This document shows, in pieces, positions 27,940 to 36,729 of a DNA stretch of 64,000 nt. The DNA comes from Gammaproteobacteria bacterium (lineage in GTDB: Bacteria; Pseudomonadota; Gammaproteobacteria; UBA1113), in NCBI GenBank assembly GCA_021773295.1, contig JAJFKI010000027.1, positions 107,234 through 171,233 of the forward strand, read 5' to 3'. The position numbers were made by a program, and so were the translations under genes. Each line of letters begins with the position of its first letter. Positions within the stretch are counted from its first letter, which is position 1. The notes below the pieces were generated by a model. That model did not search any database, was not told the DNA's origin, and saw nothing but the letters and a program-made list of their open reading frames with translations.

Positions 27940-29256
27940 TTATGCAACGACTAGTTTTTCGTGTTTTTGTTTATGGAATTTACCGCGAGTATCCACCACT
28001 AATTGCGCATGTTCAATGATCATATCGTAGTCAAACTTATCATGGGCTGTGCATAGTATTACAGCATCAAAATCGGCAATAAGTGTGGGGCTTAACTCAA
28101 GACTCTGTTTACCTTCACAGTTTGGATAATGGCGTAGTTCTGGCAATGTCGATACGTGAGGATCCGAATACGAAACCTCAGCACCTTTCACCGCGAGTTG
28201 CTCCATGACAATCATCGAAGGTGACTCACGCATATCATCAACATTTTTTTTGTAAGCAACCCCTAAAATTAGCAGCTTGCTGCCATTTAATGGTTTTCTT
28301 CTTTTATTTAAAGCTTCCGTTGTTTTTGCAACCACCCATTTAGGCATGTTGCTATTAATTTCACCGGCAAGCTCAATAAAGCGTGTATGCATGCCGTATT
28401 CACGTGCCTTCCAGGTTAAATAGAAAGGATCGATAGGAATACAATGTCCGCCAATGCCAGGACCGGGATAATAAGGCACAAAACCAAAGGGTTTGGTTGC
28501 AGCAGCATTAATAACTTCGAATAAATCGATATCCATACGGTCAGCCAACACTTTCATTTCATTCATTAAGCCGATATTCACTGCGCGATGAATATTTTCT
28601 AATAGTTTTGTCATTTCAGCGACTTTGGTAGAAGAGACTGGCACAACTTTCACAACGACTTGTTCATACAGGGCAATGCCTACTTCCATGCAGGCTGGCG
28701 TCATACCACCACACACTTTAGGAATATTGGACGTACCATATTCTGGGTTACCCGGATCTTCACGCTCAGGTGAATACACTAAGAAAATATCTTCACCCAC
28801 TTTCAAGCCTTGTGCCTCTATCATCGGCTTTAATAATTCTTCCGTAGTGCCTGGATAGGTTGTACTTTCTAGTGAAATAACTTGGCCTTTTCTTAAATGA
28901 GGCAAAATGGATTGCATCGTGCTTTTAATGTATGACAAATCGGGCTCGCGGTATTTATCCAGTGGTGTTGGCACACAAAGGATTAATGAATCAACTTCAC
29001 TAGTTTCGGTGAAATCTGCGGTTGCTTGCAAATTACCTTTTGCATCTTGCTCAATTCTTGAGTCTGGGATATGCCCATGATAACTTTTACCCGCATTGAG
29101 TGAGTCGATTTTGCTGCGATCGATATCAAAGCCTATCACCTTATAACCGACTTCAGCGTACCTCAATGCGAGAGGCAAGCCAACGTAGCCCATGCCAATA
29201 ATGCCAATAATAGAGTCTTTGTTTTCTAGCCGTTGTTTTAATTCAGTATTAGCCAT
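27940..29256 (-). CDS. wbpA: UDP-N-acetylglucosamine 6-dehydrogenase, WbpA type
   Basis: Nucleotide-sugar dehydrogenase of 438 residues that oxidises UDP-GlcNAc to UDP-GlcNAcA. It has the NAD motif [59 protein letters not shown], and the catalytic [18 protein letters not shown] with the active Cys; [16 protein letters not shown] and [17 protein letters not shown] support WbpA rather than UDP-glucose dehydrogenase or WecC. It leads the precursor set wbpA-B-D-E. The 114-base gap to the membrane glycosyltransferase gene upstream could hold a promoter, but none is convincing. Confidence 0.92.
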   Translation of the reverse strand: MANTELKQRLENKDSIIGIIGMGYVGLPLALRYAEVGYKVIGFDIDRSKIDSLNAGKSYHGHIPDSRIEQDAKGNLQATADFTETSEVDSLILCVPTPLDKYREPDLSYIKSTMQSILPHLRKGQVISLESTTYPGTTEELLKPMIEAQGLKVGEDIFLVYSPEREDPGNPEYGTSNIPKVCGGMTPACMEVGIALYEQVVVKVVPVSSTKVAEMTKLLENIHRAVNIGLMNEMKVLADRMDIDLFEVINAAATKPFGFVPYYPGPGIGGHCIPIDPFYLTWKAREYGMHTRFIELAGEINSNMPKWVVAKTTEALNKRRKPLNGSKLLILGVAYKKNVDDMRESPSMIVMEQLAVKGAEVSYSDPHVSTLPELRHYPNCEGKQSLELSPTLIADFDAVILCTAHDKFDYDMIIEHAQLVVDTRGKFHKQKHEKLVVA

Positions 29257-29370
29257 GTAGCCATTTCCTTAATACTTGTAACTTATTGAAAAATAACGTT
29301 TTTAAATTATTGCTGCGCAAGTGGTGCGCCAATCATACCATAATGTTTGCTGATCAGCACTTTTGAATAT

Positions 29371-30903
29371 TCAGCCGGCAGGTTTAATATTAAATACATA
29401 AATTTTATCGCCTCGCTTATTGGCAAAGATCTTAATCGGCTGCATGCCCATGGCCTGCCTTAGCTGCTTAAATGGCTTATGTTGGCGATGATTAATATCC
29501 AGCGCTAAATAATGTGCTTGTTGGGTATTCTGTTTCATCAAGCTGCGCCATGAGAATAAATAATCATGCTGCCAATCGGTGGTGTTTTGTCTCGCATGAT
29601 ACAGTAATTGTTGGTTATTACTGATGACTTTCCATTCGGTATGGGGCGCGATTTTCAGCCATCGTCCGGCATCTAAGACATAATGATGTGACGATGGCAT
29701 ACCGTAAATTAATTTCACCGTAAACACAAAGAAAACTAAAAGCACCACCGGAAAAACATAACTGATGGAATGACGAATCATGCGTCTATCACGCCACAAA
29801 CCATATAAATAAGCAACGGCAAATGGTGCAGGTAGCAACAATGTCATGGTTAACGCGAGTAAATAACGACCCGATAAAAACAAATCTAATAATAAAATAT
29901 AAGCCGTTATGAAGACATTAATGGCAACAATTAACACCAAAGTCCAACGTACCGGTTGGATAATTTTTAATAAGCGTTTATAAAAAGCATAGACCATCAA
30001 GCCTAAAAGAATAATATTAGCAGTTGCCACAAGTTTAATTAAGTAATAACCCATAATGCCTGTGATGAGTAACTTATCTGCGCCGCGAGCAGACAGTGGC
30101 GTTAATACATGCTCTTGCATATTCTTGATCGCCATACTTAAGCTAGAAACGGGGTAATGATAAATATTAAAGAGATAAATTTGGATTTCTTGCAAGCGCC
30201 CTATTCTTAAAGGATGTCCTTCTGCTAAGAAAACATGGATCCCTATCAAGGCAAATAGGATAAGAAAACTGAGACTATATAATTTCAATAAATTATAGCA
30301 ACGCTGTCCGATGCTACGGGTGGGATCTGTCAACGCCGCTAGCGGCAAACACAGCATAATCGCTACGCCTTCAATACGAAATAAACTAGCAATCATTGCT
30401 AACAGCCACCAAAGCAATGCCCTATTCCAACTGGGGAGTTTGATGAAACGAATAAATGTCCATAAAGCAAACAAATAAAAACACCAGTACCCAAAATCAC
30501 GAATATAATCATCATGGTAACCATTAAGATGCGGTTGCAACAAAATAATAAGGGTTGCAAAGAATTGCGTCGTGACATTTCCGCCTAACTCCTTAACCAA
30601 TAGCACAAAACCTAATGTAATACCTGCTTGTAGCACGGTGTTAATCACAATAGCGCTATCTTGATAGCTTAATAATGTAGCCTTATGTATGAAAGCAATC
30701 AGCATTGGATACAAAGGCCAATTATAAACCTGCATGCTTGCGCTAAAGCCGTGTTCAATAAAAGCTTGTGCTGCGCGAAGATAGACAATACCATCAGGAT
30801 TTAAATCACCGCCTATAATGTATTGCGCTAAAGACAAACAGACACTCATCAGCGCTGCAAAATATAAAATTTGTTTTGTAGTCAAACGCTCAATGAAATT
30901 CAT
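29371..30903 (-). CDS. Membrane glycosyltransferase-like protein (GT-C fold, PMT/ArnT-like)
   Basis: A 510-residue polytopic protein with about ten membrane segments and a soluble C-terminal part of about 90 residues. The first periplasmic loop contains GGDLNPDGIVYLRAAQAFIE, where the Asp matches the catalytic Asp region of GT-C enzymes that use polyprenyl-phosphate sugars, and NWPLYPMLIAFIHK follows. Sequence otherwise is weakly conserved. It overlaps the wecA-type gene by 4 bases and so shares its transcript. It may add a side sugar to the glycan or lipid A on the periplasmic side; donor and acceptor are unknown. Confidence 0.65.
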   Translation of the reverse strand: MNFIERLTTKQILYFAALMSVCLSLAQYIIGGDLNPDGIVYLRAAQAFIEHGFSASMQVYNWPLYPMLIAFIHKATLLSYQDSAIVINTVLQAGITLGFVLLVKELGGNVTTQFFATLIILLQPHLNGYHDDYIRDFGYWCFYLFALWTFIRFIKLPSWNRALLWWLLAMIASLFRIEGVAIMLCLPLAALTDPTRSIGQRCYNLLKLYSLSFLILFALIGIHVFLAEGHPLRIGRLQEIQIYLFNIYHYPVSSLSMAIKNMQEHVLTPLSARGADKLLITGIMGYYLIKLVATANIILLGLMVYAFYKRLLKIIQPVRWTLVLIVAINVFITAYILLLDLFLSGRYLLALTMTLLLPAPFAVAYLYGLWRDRRMIRHSISYVFPVVLLVFFVFTVKLIYGMPSSHHYVLDAGRWLKIAPHTEWKVISNNQQLLYHARQNTTDWQHDYLFSWRSLMKQNTQQAHYLALDINHRQHKPFKQLRQAMGMQPIKIFANKRGDKIYVFNIKPAG

Positions 30904-31988
30904 GATTCATCCGTTGCAAAGAGTTCTGTGGTGGTGTGTTGCTTAAGTAAGTTGCTGTACATAACCAAGTAAGCACCATAAGAAAAAAATAGCAGCAACA
31001 ACATGACATAGTCGGAGACGTTGTAAACACTGCCAAGTACACCGATCGATCCCATTACAAGCGCAAAGAGATAAATCAGCAATGAGCATGCTCGATGGCT
31101 TAAACCGGTTGAGGCTAATACGTGATGAATATGATCACGTGTGGCTGTTGCTGGTGATTGCCGTCTAATTAGTCGTCTAAATGTCATGGTGATAATATCA
31201 AACACTGGCACCGCTAAAATCCACAAAATAATAACTGGATGAAAACTTTGGTACGGCGATTGTGAAAATTTAATTAAAAACCATGTGATGGTAAAACCAA
31301 GCAACATGCTACCACTGTCCCCCATGAAAACACGCGCTTTTTTTGTTTTACTCCAAGGAAAATTTAAACAGAGAAAGGCTAAAACGGCTGAAATTAAGAT
31401 CCCGACTAACTGAATGTCATGCACATGCCCCGACAGGAATAAAAATAAGGAAATAAAGCAGAATTCAATCAAGCAAAGCCCACCAGCGACACCGTCCATA
31501 CCATCTACCATATTCACTGCATTGATTGCAGCCACCGTTGAAAACACGGTAAAGGGAATTGCTAAAAAGCCCATGGCAATATTACCCGTTGCAAAGACAT
31601 TGCCAATACTTTTTAAATAAACGCCACTCCAAAACACCATAATAAAGCTGGCTCCCACCTGGGCATATAAACGCGTACGAGCGGATAATTCATGTAAGTC
31701 ATCTAAGACACCCACCACTATCAGTAAGGTACAAGCGGCAATGAAACCTCGATAGGGCGCAAGGGAAATATCTAGGGTTAACAAGGCAAAAGCAAACCCC
31801 AAAAACATGGCAATTCCGCCAATCAGAGGAATTTGCCCCAAATGACGCTTACGCCCACCCGGGTTGTCCACCAATTCAAGACGAATGGCGATGGGCTTTA
31901 ATGCCCACAAAAAGAACAATGTCACTGCAAAGCTAACAGCCATGCTGACACTCAAGTGCCAATAGGAAGAAATTACCATAAATTTCAC
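30900..31988 (-). CDS. wecA: Undecaprenyl-phosphate N-acetylglucosamine 1-phosphate transferase (WecA-like)
   Basis: Inner-membrane enzyme of the MraY/WecA family, 362 residues and about eleven membrane segments. Motifs include DNPGGRKRHLGQIPLIGG, VVGVLDDLHELSARTRL with the Asp pair, INAVNMVDGMDGVAGGL, VFMGDSGSMLLGF, and the cytoplasmic HIHHVLASTGLSHR loop, the HxH of which is diagnostic for HexNAc-1-P transferases. It starts the polysaccharide by loading GlcNAc-1-P onto undecaprenyl phosphate. It is the first gene of the long minus-strand operon; the 371-base region upstream should hold the main promoter of the locus. Confidence 0.9.
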   Translation of the reverse strand: MKFMVISSYWHLSVSMAVSFAVTLFFLWALKPIAIRLELVDNPGGRKRHLGQIPLIGGIAMFLGFAFALLTLDISLAPYRGFIAACTLLIVVGVLDDLHELSARTRLYAQVGASFIMVFWSGVYLKSIGNVFATGNIAMGFLAIPFTVFSTVAAINAVNMVDGMDGVAGGLCLIEFCFISLFLFLSGHVHDIQLVGILISAVLAFLCLNFPWSKTKKARVFMGDSGSMLLGFTITWFLIKFSQSPYQSFHPVIILWILAVPVFDIITMTFRRLIRRQSPATATRDHIHHVLASTGLSHRACSLLIYLFALVMGSIGVLGSVYNVSDYVMLLLLFFSYGAYLVMYSNLLKQHTTTELFATDES

Positions 31989-32146
31989 TGAGTTATCTAA
32001 TAAATTGGCGCCATTTTACCCCAATTTTAATAAAAAATGTATCGTTTTAGCTAATTTACAAATTTTGTTTAATTCCCATTAAAAAAATATCACTGTAATT
32101 GCTTTACACAGTCTGATTAACGCCCTATCACCGAAATTCGAAAAAT

Positions 32147-32220
32147 AATGTAGCAACTGCCTTGAGCTTATGTCAGGGTACTCTGAAAAAGTCGTCAAGA
32201 CAGTTGCTACATTTTTTTTC
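32147..32220 (+). ncRNA. Possible small structured RNA or miniature inverted-repeat element
   Basis: AATGTAGCAACTG (32147-32159) and CAGTTGCTACATT (32201-32213) are a perfect 13-base inverted repeat; TTGA and TCAA extend the stem inward past a two-base mismatch, leaving a loop of 29 bases. TTTTTTTT follows directly on the plus strand, giving terminator-like geometry. On the minus strand the same stem is followed by ATTATTTTT. It could be the end of an sRNA, a bidirectional terminator or a 67-base mobile element with terminal repeats; no promoter for an RNA was identified. Confidence 0.35.
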
Positions 32221-32270
32221 ATTATCGAGGACCATCATCTTGACCCGAACATTTTTTTTCACTATCGCGG
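32209..32270. repeat. Two tandem 22-base repeats, 40-base period
   Basis: The 22 bases at 32209-32230 and those at 32249-32270 differ at only two positions; each begins with ACATTTTTTTTCA and ends with TATCG and GG. Two T8 tracts 40 bases apart follow the inverted repeat just upstream. Confidence 0.6.
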
Positions 32271-32305
32271 GTTGATAGTTTGGTATATTGCATTTAAATC
32301 TAGTT

Positions 32306-32331
32306 AAAAAAGGGCGCGAATGCGCCCTTTT
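32306..32331 (-). terminator. Rho-independent terminator of comEA
   Basis: GGGCGC, loop GAAT, GCGCCC, extended by A-T pairs; read on the minus strand the stem is followed by TTTTTT. It is 29 bases after the comEA stop. The plus strand reading also ends in TTTT, so it may work both ways. Confidence 0.8.
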
Positions 32332-32359
32332 ACATGGTAAGAACATAGGGATTTGGGAT

Positions 32360-32668
32360 TTATACGATTAATTGGCGTTTGATTTTTGCCAATAGTTTTG
32401 CACCGATCCCTGGTACGTTATCTAGCTCTGCAATCGATTTGAATTTACCGTGTTTTGTGCGGTAAGTAACGATTGCTTTTGCTTTTTTTGCACCTAAACC
32501 CACTACGGATTCTAAGGCTGCCTCATTAGCGGTGTTTATGTTGACACGCGCTGTGGCGACAGCTTGATGCTTAGGACCCTTGTGTGGGGTTGATTTAGCA
32601 AGCCCTGCCACTGGAAGCGCAAGACAACTTGCAACAGCCAGGGCCGCCGTGGTTTTTAAGACCTTCAT
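32360..32668 (-). CDS. comEA: ComEA-like helix-hairpin-helix DNA-binding protein
   Basis: A 102-residue exported protein: signal peptide MKVLKTTAALAVASCLALPV with cleavage likely after GLA, a short basic spacer, and a tandem helix-hairpin-helix domain (VNINTANEAALESVVGLGAK, then IVTYRTKHGKFKSIAELDNV and PGIGAKLLAKIKRQLIV). This is the ComEA/YbaV architecture that binds incoming DNA in the periplasm during natural transformation. No other competence genes are in the window. AAGGAGT precedes the ATG and a strong terminator follows, so it appears to be transcribed on its own. Confidence 0.88.
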   Translation of the reverse strand: MKVLKTTAALAVASCLALPVAGLAKSTPHKGPKHQAVATARVNINTANEAALESVVGLGAKKAKAIVTYRTKHGKFKSIAELDNVPGIGAKLLAKIKRQLIV

Positions 32669-32789
32669 GGATAAACTCCTTTTTAAGGCCCAAACCCAAT
32701 AGCACAGGGCCCATGCGCTACCGAGTTTGGGGAGACCAATATCAGTGTGTTTAACCTATGAAATCAAACACAATCTAATAATACATAGT

Positions 32790-33494
32790 TTATTTATTTA
32801 TGTCTACATTTATTTTTTCACAAACCATGGAGGGATTATTGGCTGTGGTGATGGCGCGGCCAATGACTAAGTAATCAGAACCGGCTCTGATGGCTTGCTG
32901 CGGTGTCATAATACGGCGTTGATCATCATGACTATTATCGGGAAGACGAATACCGGGCGTGACACAGAGGAAGTTACTGCCTAATTGTTGTTTGATGGAC
33001 GTTACTTCATGGCCAGAGCAAACGACACCATCCATACCTGTATCTTTGGCCAAAGCAGCCAGTAACATCGCTTGTTCGCCAAGTGGCGTGTTGATGCCAA
33101 TGTCGGTTAAGTCTTGTTGCTGCATACTCGTTAATAATGTCACTGCAATTAATAAGGGTTTATCACCTTGAATGTTCGCGTAAGCATTAGCGACAGACTC
33201 TAGCATACGACGACCACCCAGACAGTGCACATTGACCATCCACGCCCCTAGCGCTTGAGCAGCTAAGCAGGCGTTGGTCACCGTATTGGGGATATCATGA
33301 AATTTTAAATCAAGGAAAACATCAAAACCATCTTTAATCAAACGTTTTACAATTTGCGTACCACAACTAACAAATAAGGCTTTTCCTACTTTTAAACGAC
33401 ACTGCTGTGGGTTTAGTTGTTCTGTTAAGGTTAATACCTCTGTCTCATTCGCCATGTCTAAAGCAACAATGATTTTTGAATCTGTCTTTTGCAT
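32790..33494 (-). CDS. pyrF: Orotidine 5'-phosphate decarboxylase
   Basis: TIM-barrel enzyme for the last step of UMP synthesis, 234 residues. It has IIVALDMANETEVLTL, the catalytic DLKFHDIPNTVTNAC with the Lys/Asp array, and CVTPGIRLPDNSHDDQ plus SDYLVIGRAITTA at the phosphate-binding end. The ATG at 33494, with AGAAGG upstream, is preferred over a GTG at 33503 that would overlap lapB by eight bases. lapA-lapB-pyrF in this order is a standard gammaproteobacterial arrangement. Confidence 0.96.
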   Translation of the reverse strand: MQKTDSKIIVALDMANETEVLTLTEQLNPQQCRLKVGKALFVSCGTQIVKRLIKDGFDVFLDLKFHDIPNTVTNACLAAQALGAWMVNVHCLGGRRMLESVANAYANIQGDKPLLIAVTLLTSMQQQDLTDIGINTPLGEQAMLLAALAKDTGMDGVVCSGHEVTSIKQQLGSNFLCVTPGIRLPDNSHDDQRRIMTPQQAIRAGSDYLVIGRAITTANNPSMVCEKINVDINK

Positions 33495-33495
33495 G

Positions 33496-34665
33496 TTATT
33501 CACCTTCTAAACCATGAATCGGCATCGTAGTGCTCCAGAATTTGCAACTGGGGCAAAGCCAATACAACACCTTGCCCGCATAGCCACAATGCTCACAACG
33601 ATATTTAGGTTTATTTTCTAATAATTGTGTCGTGATATCTTTCAATAACTCCAGTGGGTTCTTGTTATCAGGTTGCGCTAATTGCAATTCAATTTCCATC
33701 AAACGTTTTAACCCTTTGACCGAAGGATGCTCTTTTAATTGTTGCACCGTAAAATCAATCGCCGCCTGCGGGCCTCGCCACTGCTGAATGCGTTCAGATA
33801 AAATAATAATGACGGAAATCGTCGGGTGACGCCTTAAACACTCATAGAGATAGTTAATTAAATCCCCTTCCCAGCCTAACTGTTCATAACATTGAACCAT
33901 GGCGGCAATCACTTCTGGTAATAATTCCGTTTGTAATTCAACCACTCGTTTATAGGCTTTTATCGCTTGTTTATAATTACCATGGGCTGCTTCCCACTCG
34001 CCCAATAACAAAAAAGCCCTTGCACAAAACCTGTCGGCCGCCTGTGCTTTTTTCAAATAACGGTAAGCCTGCTCTTTACTGACTTTTATCCTGGCTTCTT
34101 GCGCTAACTCACAATAATAATGCGCAATATGCTGTTGCATCGAGCGCCCCATGGCCATTTCCAAGCGTTGTGCAATTTGAATGGCCTCATGCCAATCACG
34201 CTCTTGTTGATAAACGTCTAATAAATACTGATAACTTTCATTAACAAACTCACCAGACTCGATGACTTCTAAAAATAATTTCTCTGCTCTATCAAGCACA
34301 CCTGCCCGCATATAATCTTGCCCTAATGCCATCAAAGCATGAATGCGATTAGTTTTGGGTAGGTTTGGCCTTGCAATTAAGTTTTGGTGAATACGGATGG
34401 CTCGATCCACCTCTCCCCTACGTCTAAATAAATTACCTAAGGCTAAATGAGTTTCTACCGTATCACTATCAACTTCCAATGTTTTAATAAAAACATCAAC
34501 CGCTTTATCTGGCTGCTCATTCAAAAGGTAATTCAAGCCAATTAAATAATCTTTATTGAGCTTGTTACTGATGCTATTACGGCTACGCTTTCTTTTCCCA
34601 CGAGCCCAGTACCAGGCGCCAATACCCAGTGCTGGTAATGTTAATAATACGGCGTTAAGCATCAT
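33496..34665 (-). CDS. lapB: Lipopolysaccharide assembly protein LapB (YciM)
   Basis: Inner-membrane-anchored TPR protein that controls LPS synthesis by presenting LpxC to FtsH. The 389 residues comprise an N-terminal membrane helix (AVLLTLPALGIGAWYWARG), a series of tetratricopeptide repeats (for example YLIGLNYLLNEQPDKAVDVF and ETHLALGNLFRRRGEVDRAI), and a C-terminal rubredoxin-like zinc ribbon with CEHCGYAGK and WLCPSCKFW, about residues 360-380. Its ATG overlaps the lapA stop as TAATG. The size and zinc cysteines match the E. coli protein (389 residues). Confidence 0.95.
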   Translation of the reverse strand: MMLNAVLLTLPALGIGAWYWARGKRKRSRNSISNKLNKDYLIGLNYLLNEQPDKAVDVFIKTLEVDSDTVETHLALGNLFRRRGEVDRAIRIHQNLIARPNLPKTNRIHALMALGQDYMRAGVLDRAEKLFLEVIESGEFVNESYQYLLDVYQQERDWHEAIQIAQRLEMAMGRSMQQHIAHYYCELAQEARIKVSKEQAYRYLKKAQAADRFCARAFLLLGEWEAAHGNYKQAIKAYKRVVELQTELLPEVIAAMVQCYEQLGWEGDLINYLYECLRRHPTISVIIILSERIQQWRGPQAAIDFTVQQLKEHPSVKGLKRLMEIELQLAQPDNKNPLELLKDITTQLLENKPKYRCEHCGYAGKVLYWLCPSCKFWSTTMPIHGLEGE

Positions 34666-34940
34666 TATAAATCTGCCTCGAGATTAGATATAAATTTTTT
34701 CTGGCGTTTTAAAGATTGTTGTAATCGAAAATTTTTGTGTTTTAAGCGAAAGTTTTTTTTCATCCCAACGAGTAAGCCAAACAAGCCTCCAATTAGCACT
34801 GCAATCGCTAGCAGTAATGATAAGGGTAATTGGTCACTGCCAAGATAATAGTTAATGGCTACTGGTTCTGCATTCAAACAAGCAAAGGTAAAGCCAATGA
34901 TGATGATTAGGGCGACGATGATGAATGAAATGATGCGCAT
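34665..34940 (-). CDS. lapA: Lipopolysaccharide assembly protein LapA (DUF1049)
   Basis: Small inner-membrane protein of 91 residues with two hydrophobic helices (ISFIIVALIIIIGFTFACLN and LPLSLLLAIAVLIGGLFGLL) joined by the conserved NAEPVAINYYLGS loop, then a basic helical tail (RLKHKNFRLQQSLKRQKKF). This is the DUF1049/LapA architecture. It is the first gene of lapA-lapB-pyrF. In many relatives ihfB and rpsA precede it; here four other genes and a repeat element intervene. Confidence 0.92.
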   Translation of the reverse strand: MRIISFIIVALIIIIGFTFACLNAEPVAINYYLGSDQLPLSLLLAIAVLIGGLFGLLVGMKKNFRLKHKNFRLQQSLKRQKKFISNLEADL

Positions 34941-35025
34941 ATTAAAAACAATTTCCCACTGTCTAAACCACCTATCTTAGCAAAATCTGTGGGTAACGGG
35001 AACCACGCACTTCAGAGTATGAGTT

Positions 35026-35136
35026 ACGATGGGTGTATACCCATCATACTTCAAAATGTGATTTTCTGACGGACGCTTTTTGCTCCCAGAAATCGCCACG
35101 TCATAAATCTCGCATTTTGAAGTACGATGGGTATAG
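35026..35136. repeat. Paired-arm palindromic repeat element between lapA and a methyltransferase gene
   Basis: Left arm 35036-35064 (TATACCCATCATACTTCAAA and following bases) and right arm 35105-35136 (ending AAGTACGATGGGTATAG) are inverted copies separated by about 40 bases. The left end also forms a small palindrome, GATGGGTGTATACCCATC, at 35028-35045. The arms match those at 60713-60877 and other sites in the window. It occupies most of the gap between divergent genes, so it may contribute to transcription ends or promoters there. Confidence 0.75.
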
Positions 35137-35201
35137 TTGTTTTTTGTGCTAAAAGCTTATAAAGTGCCATAAAATCAATAATAGCGATAAGGTATTGACG
35201 A

Positions 35202-35852
35202 ATGAACAATGCAGAACACTTTTTTGATGTTTATGCTGGCGATTTTACGGCAATTTATGATAATAATCATCGTTTAATTAACAAAGTAATAAATAAGTTA
35301 TTACGTAAAAGCATGATGCTCCGTTATGAAAAAACCATAAGCGCCTGCCAACCTATTCGTGGTAAGACCGTATTAGATGTTGGCTGTGGCCCGGGGCATT
35401 ATAGCCACAGTTTAGTCAGAAAAGGCGCAACCCAAGCTACTGGCGTTGATTTCGCGGCTAATATGATCAACATTGCCAACAAAAAAGCACAAAAACAAGG
35501 TATTGCCCAAGCTTGTCATTTTATTGAGGGCGATTTGCGGGAATTTGAACCTAATCAAACCTATGATTACAGCATCATCATGGGCGTCATGGATTATATT
35601 GCCCAACCTAAATCCTTCGTTGAAAAAGTCCTTGGCTTAACCAATGATAAAGCTGTTTTTAGCTTTCCTGAAGATGGGACATTATTAGCCTTACAACGAA
35701 AATTGCGCTATAAAAAACGTTGCCCTTTGCATATGTATACACAGCATCAATTAGATGCCTTGTTTAGCATGATTCCAAATATTAGCGTTACAATTGAAAA
35801 AATCAGCCGTGACTTTTTTGTGACGGTGACAAAAATGCCTGCCGGTGACTAA
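35202..35852 (+). CDS. SAM-dependent methyltransferase
   Basis: A 216-residue class I methyltransferase. The SAM site is VLDVGCGPGHYSHSLVRKG at about residue 55, with GVDFAANMINIANKKAQKQ giving the acidic ribose contact and DYSIIMGVMDYIAQPKSF the motif IV/V region. It most resembles small UbiE/type 11 methyltransferases. Only one base separates its stop from the start of the polysaccharide deacetylase gene, so the two should be co-translated; that makes a sugar or lipid-linked saccharide a plausible substrate. The upstream repeat element makes its promoter unclear. Confidence 0.75.
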   Translation: MNNAEHFFDVYAGDFTAIYDNNHRLINKVINKLLRKSMMLRYEKTISACQPIRGKTVLDVGCGPGHYSHSLVRKGATQATGVDFAANMINIANKKAQKQGIAQACHFIEGDLREFEPNQTYDYSIIMGVMDYIAQPKSFVEKVLGLTNDKAVFSFPEDGTLLALQRKLRYKKRCPLHMYTQHQLDALFSMIPNISVTIEKISRDFFVTVTKMPAGD

Positions 35853-35853
35853 A

Positions 35854-36723
35854 ATGAATATCTTAACGATTGATATTGAAGACTGGTTCCATATACTAGA
35901 GTTAGACACGACCCCCAACATCAATCAATGGCACCGCTTAGAATCTCGTGTTGAAAAAAATACGTATCGACTGCTGACTATGTTTGAGAAAACGAATACT
36001 AAAGCCACCTTTTTTTTCCTAGGCTGGGTAGCAGAGCAGTTTCCACATTTAGTGAAAGATGCTCACCAGGCCGGTCATGAGATTGCATCACACGGTTATC
36101 AACATCAAACGATTTATAGTCAAACTCAGTTAGAATTTAGGGAAGACATTACTAAAGCAAAAAAAATCATTGAAGACATCATAGCAAAGCCTATCAAGGG
36201 ATACCGCGCCCCTGGTTTTTCTCTTACGACAAAAACCCCCTGGGCCATTGAGGAAATTTGCAAGGCGGGCTATGAATATGACTCATCCATCTTCCCGGGG
36301 ACTCATGGTCACGGCGGCATAGAAAATTGCAAATTAGAACCACACCGTTTAACACAAGGAAATTATTCTATTACCGAAATCCCTATTACGCTGTGTGAAG
36401 TCTTTAAGCAAAAGCTTTGTTTTTTTGGCGGGGGTTACTTTAGATTATCTCCCTATTTTCTCATCAAGAAAATGTCCCAACGTGTAAATCAACAGCAACG
36501 CCCAGTCCTCTACTATCTGCATCCACGAGAAATCGATCCGACTCATCCAAGAATACCAATGCGTGCCATTAGACGCTTTAAGTCATACGTTAATTTAAAA
36601 GGCACAGAAAATAAATTAAGGCAATTATTACGAGATTTTGAGCTCTACCCTATTGAATACTGGCTTAGCCATCACTTAGAACATGCAACTGAAAAAGCGT
36701 CACTCTCTCTTGTGACCGAATAA
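35854..36723 (+). CDS. Polysaccharide deacetylase, DUF3473/XrtA-locus type
   Basis: A 289-residue NodB-homology deacetylase with no signal peptide. Motif 1 is MNILTIDIEDWFH with the catalytic Asp, motif 2 is AGHEIASHGYQHQTIY with the two metal His, motif 3 is KGYRAPGFSLT, and the C-terminal YLHPREIDPTHPRIPM marks the DUF3473 extension found in deacetylases of exosortase (XrtA/PEP-CTERM) polysaccharide loci. The ATG at 35854 is chosen; a GTG at 35845 overlaps the upstream gene. No exosortase or PEP-CTERM gene is in this window, so it must act with an unlinked glycan system or a different one. Confidence 0.85.
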   Translation: MNILTIDIEDWFHILELDTTPNINQWHRLESRVEKNTYRLLTMFEKTNTKATFFFLGWVAEQFPHLVKDAHQAGHEIASHGYQHQTIYSQTQLEFREDITKAKKIIEDIIAKPIKGYRAPGFSLTTKTPWAIEEICKAGYEYDSSIFPGTHGHGGIENCKLEPHRLTQGNYSITEIPITLCEVFKQKLCFFGGGYFRLSPYFLIKKMSQRVNQQQRPVLYYLHPREIDPTHPRIPMRAIRRFKSYVNLKGTENKLRQLLRDFELYPIEYWLSHHLEHATEKASLSLVTE

Positions 36724-36729
36724 AAAAAA

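Larger units (their letters stand above)
31989..32359. other. Intergenic region between wecA and comEA
   Basis: No reading frame with coding character was found. The wecA-proximal third is very AT-rich and probably contains the operon promoter, though no strong -35/-10 pair stands out. The middle holds a 13-base inverted repeat with a T8 tract and two tandem repeats (listed separately), and the comEA-proximal end holds a clear terminator. Confidence 0.7.

Noticed and set aside
31989..32359. JUMPstart/ops element upstream of the polysaccharide operon
   Set aside because: No GGCGGTAG-like sequence was found in the leader, so RfaH control is not supported.
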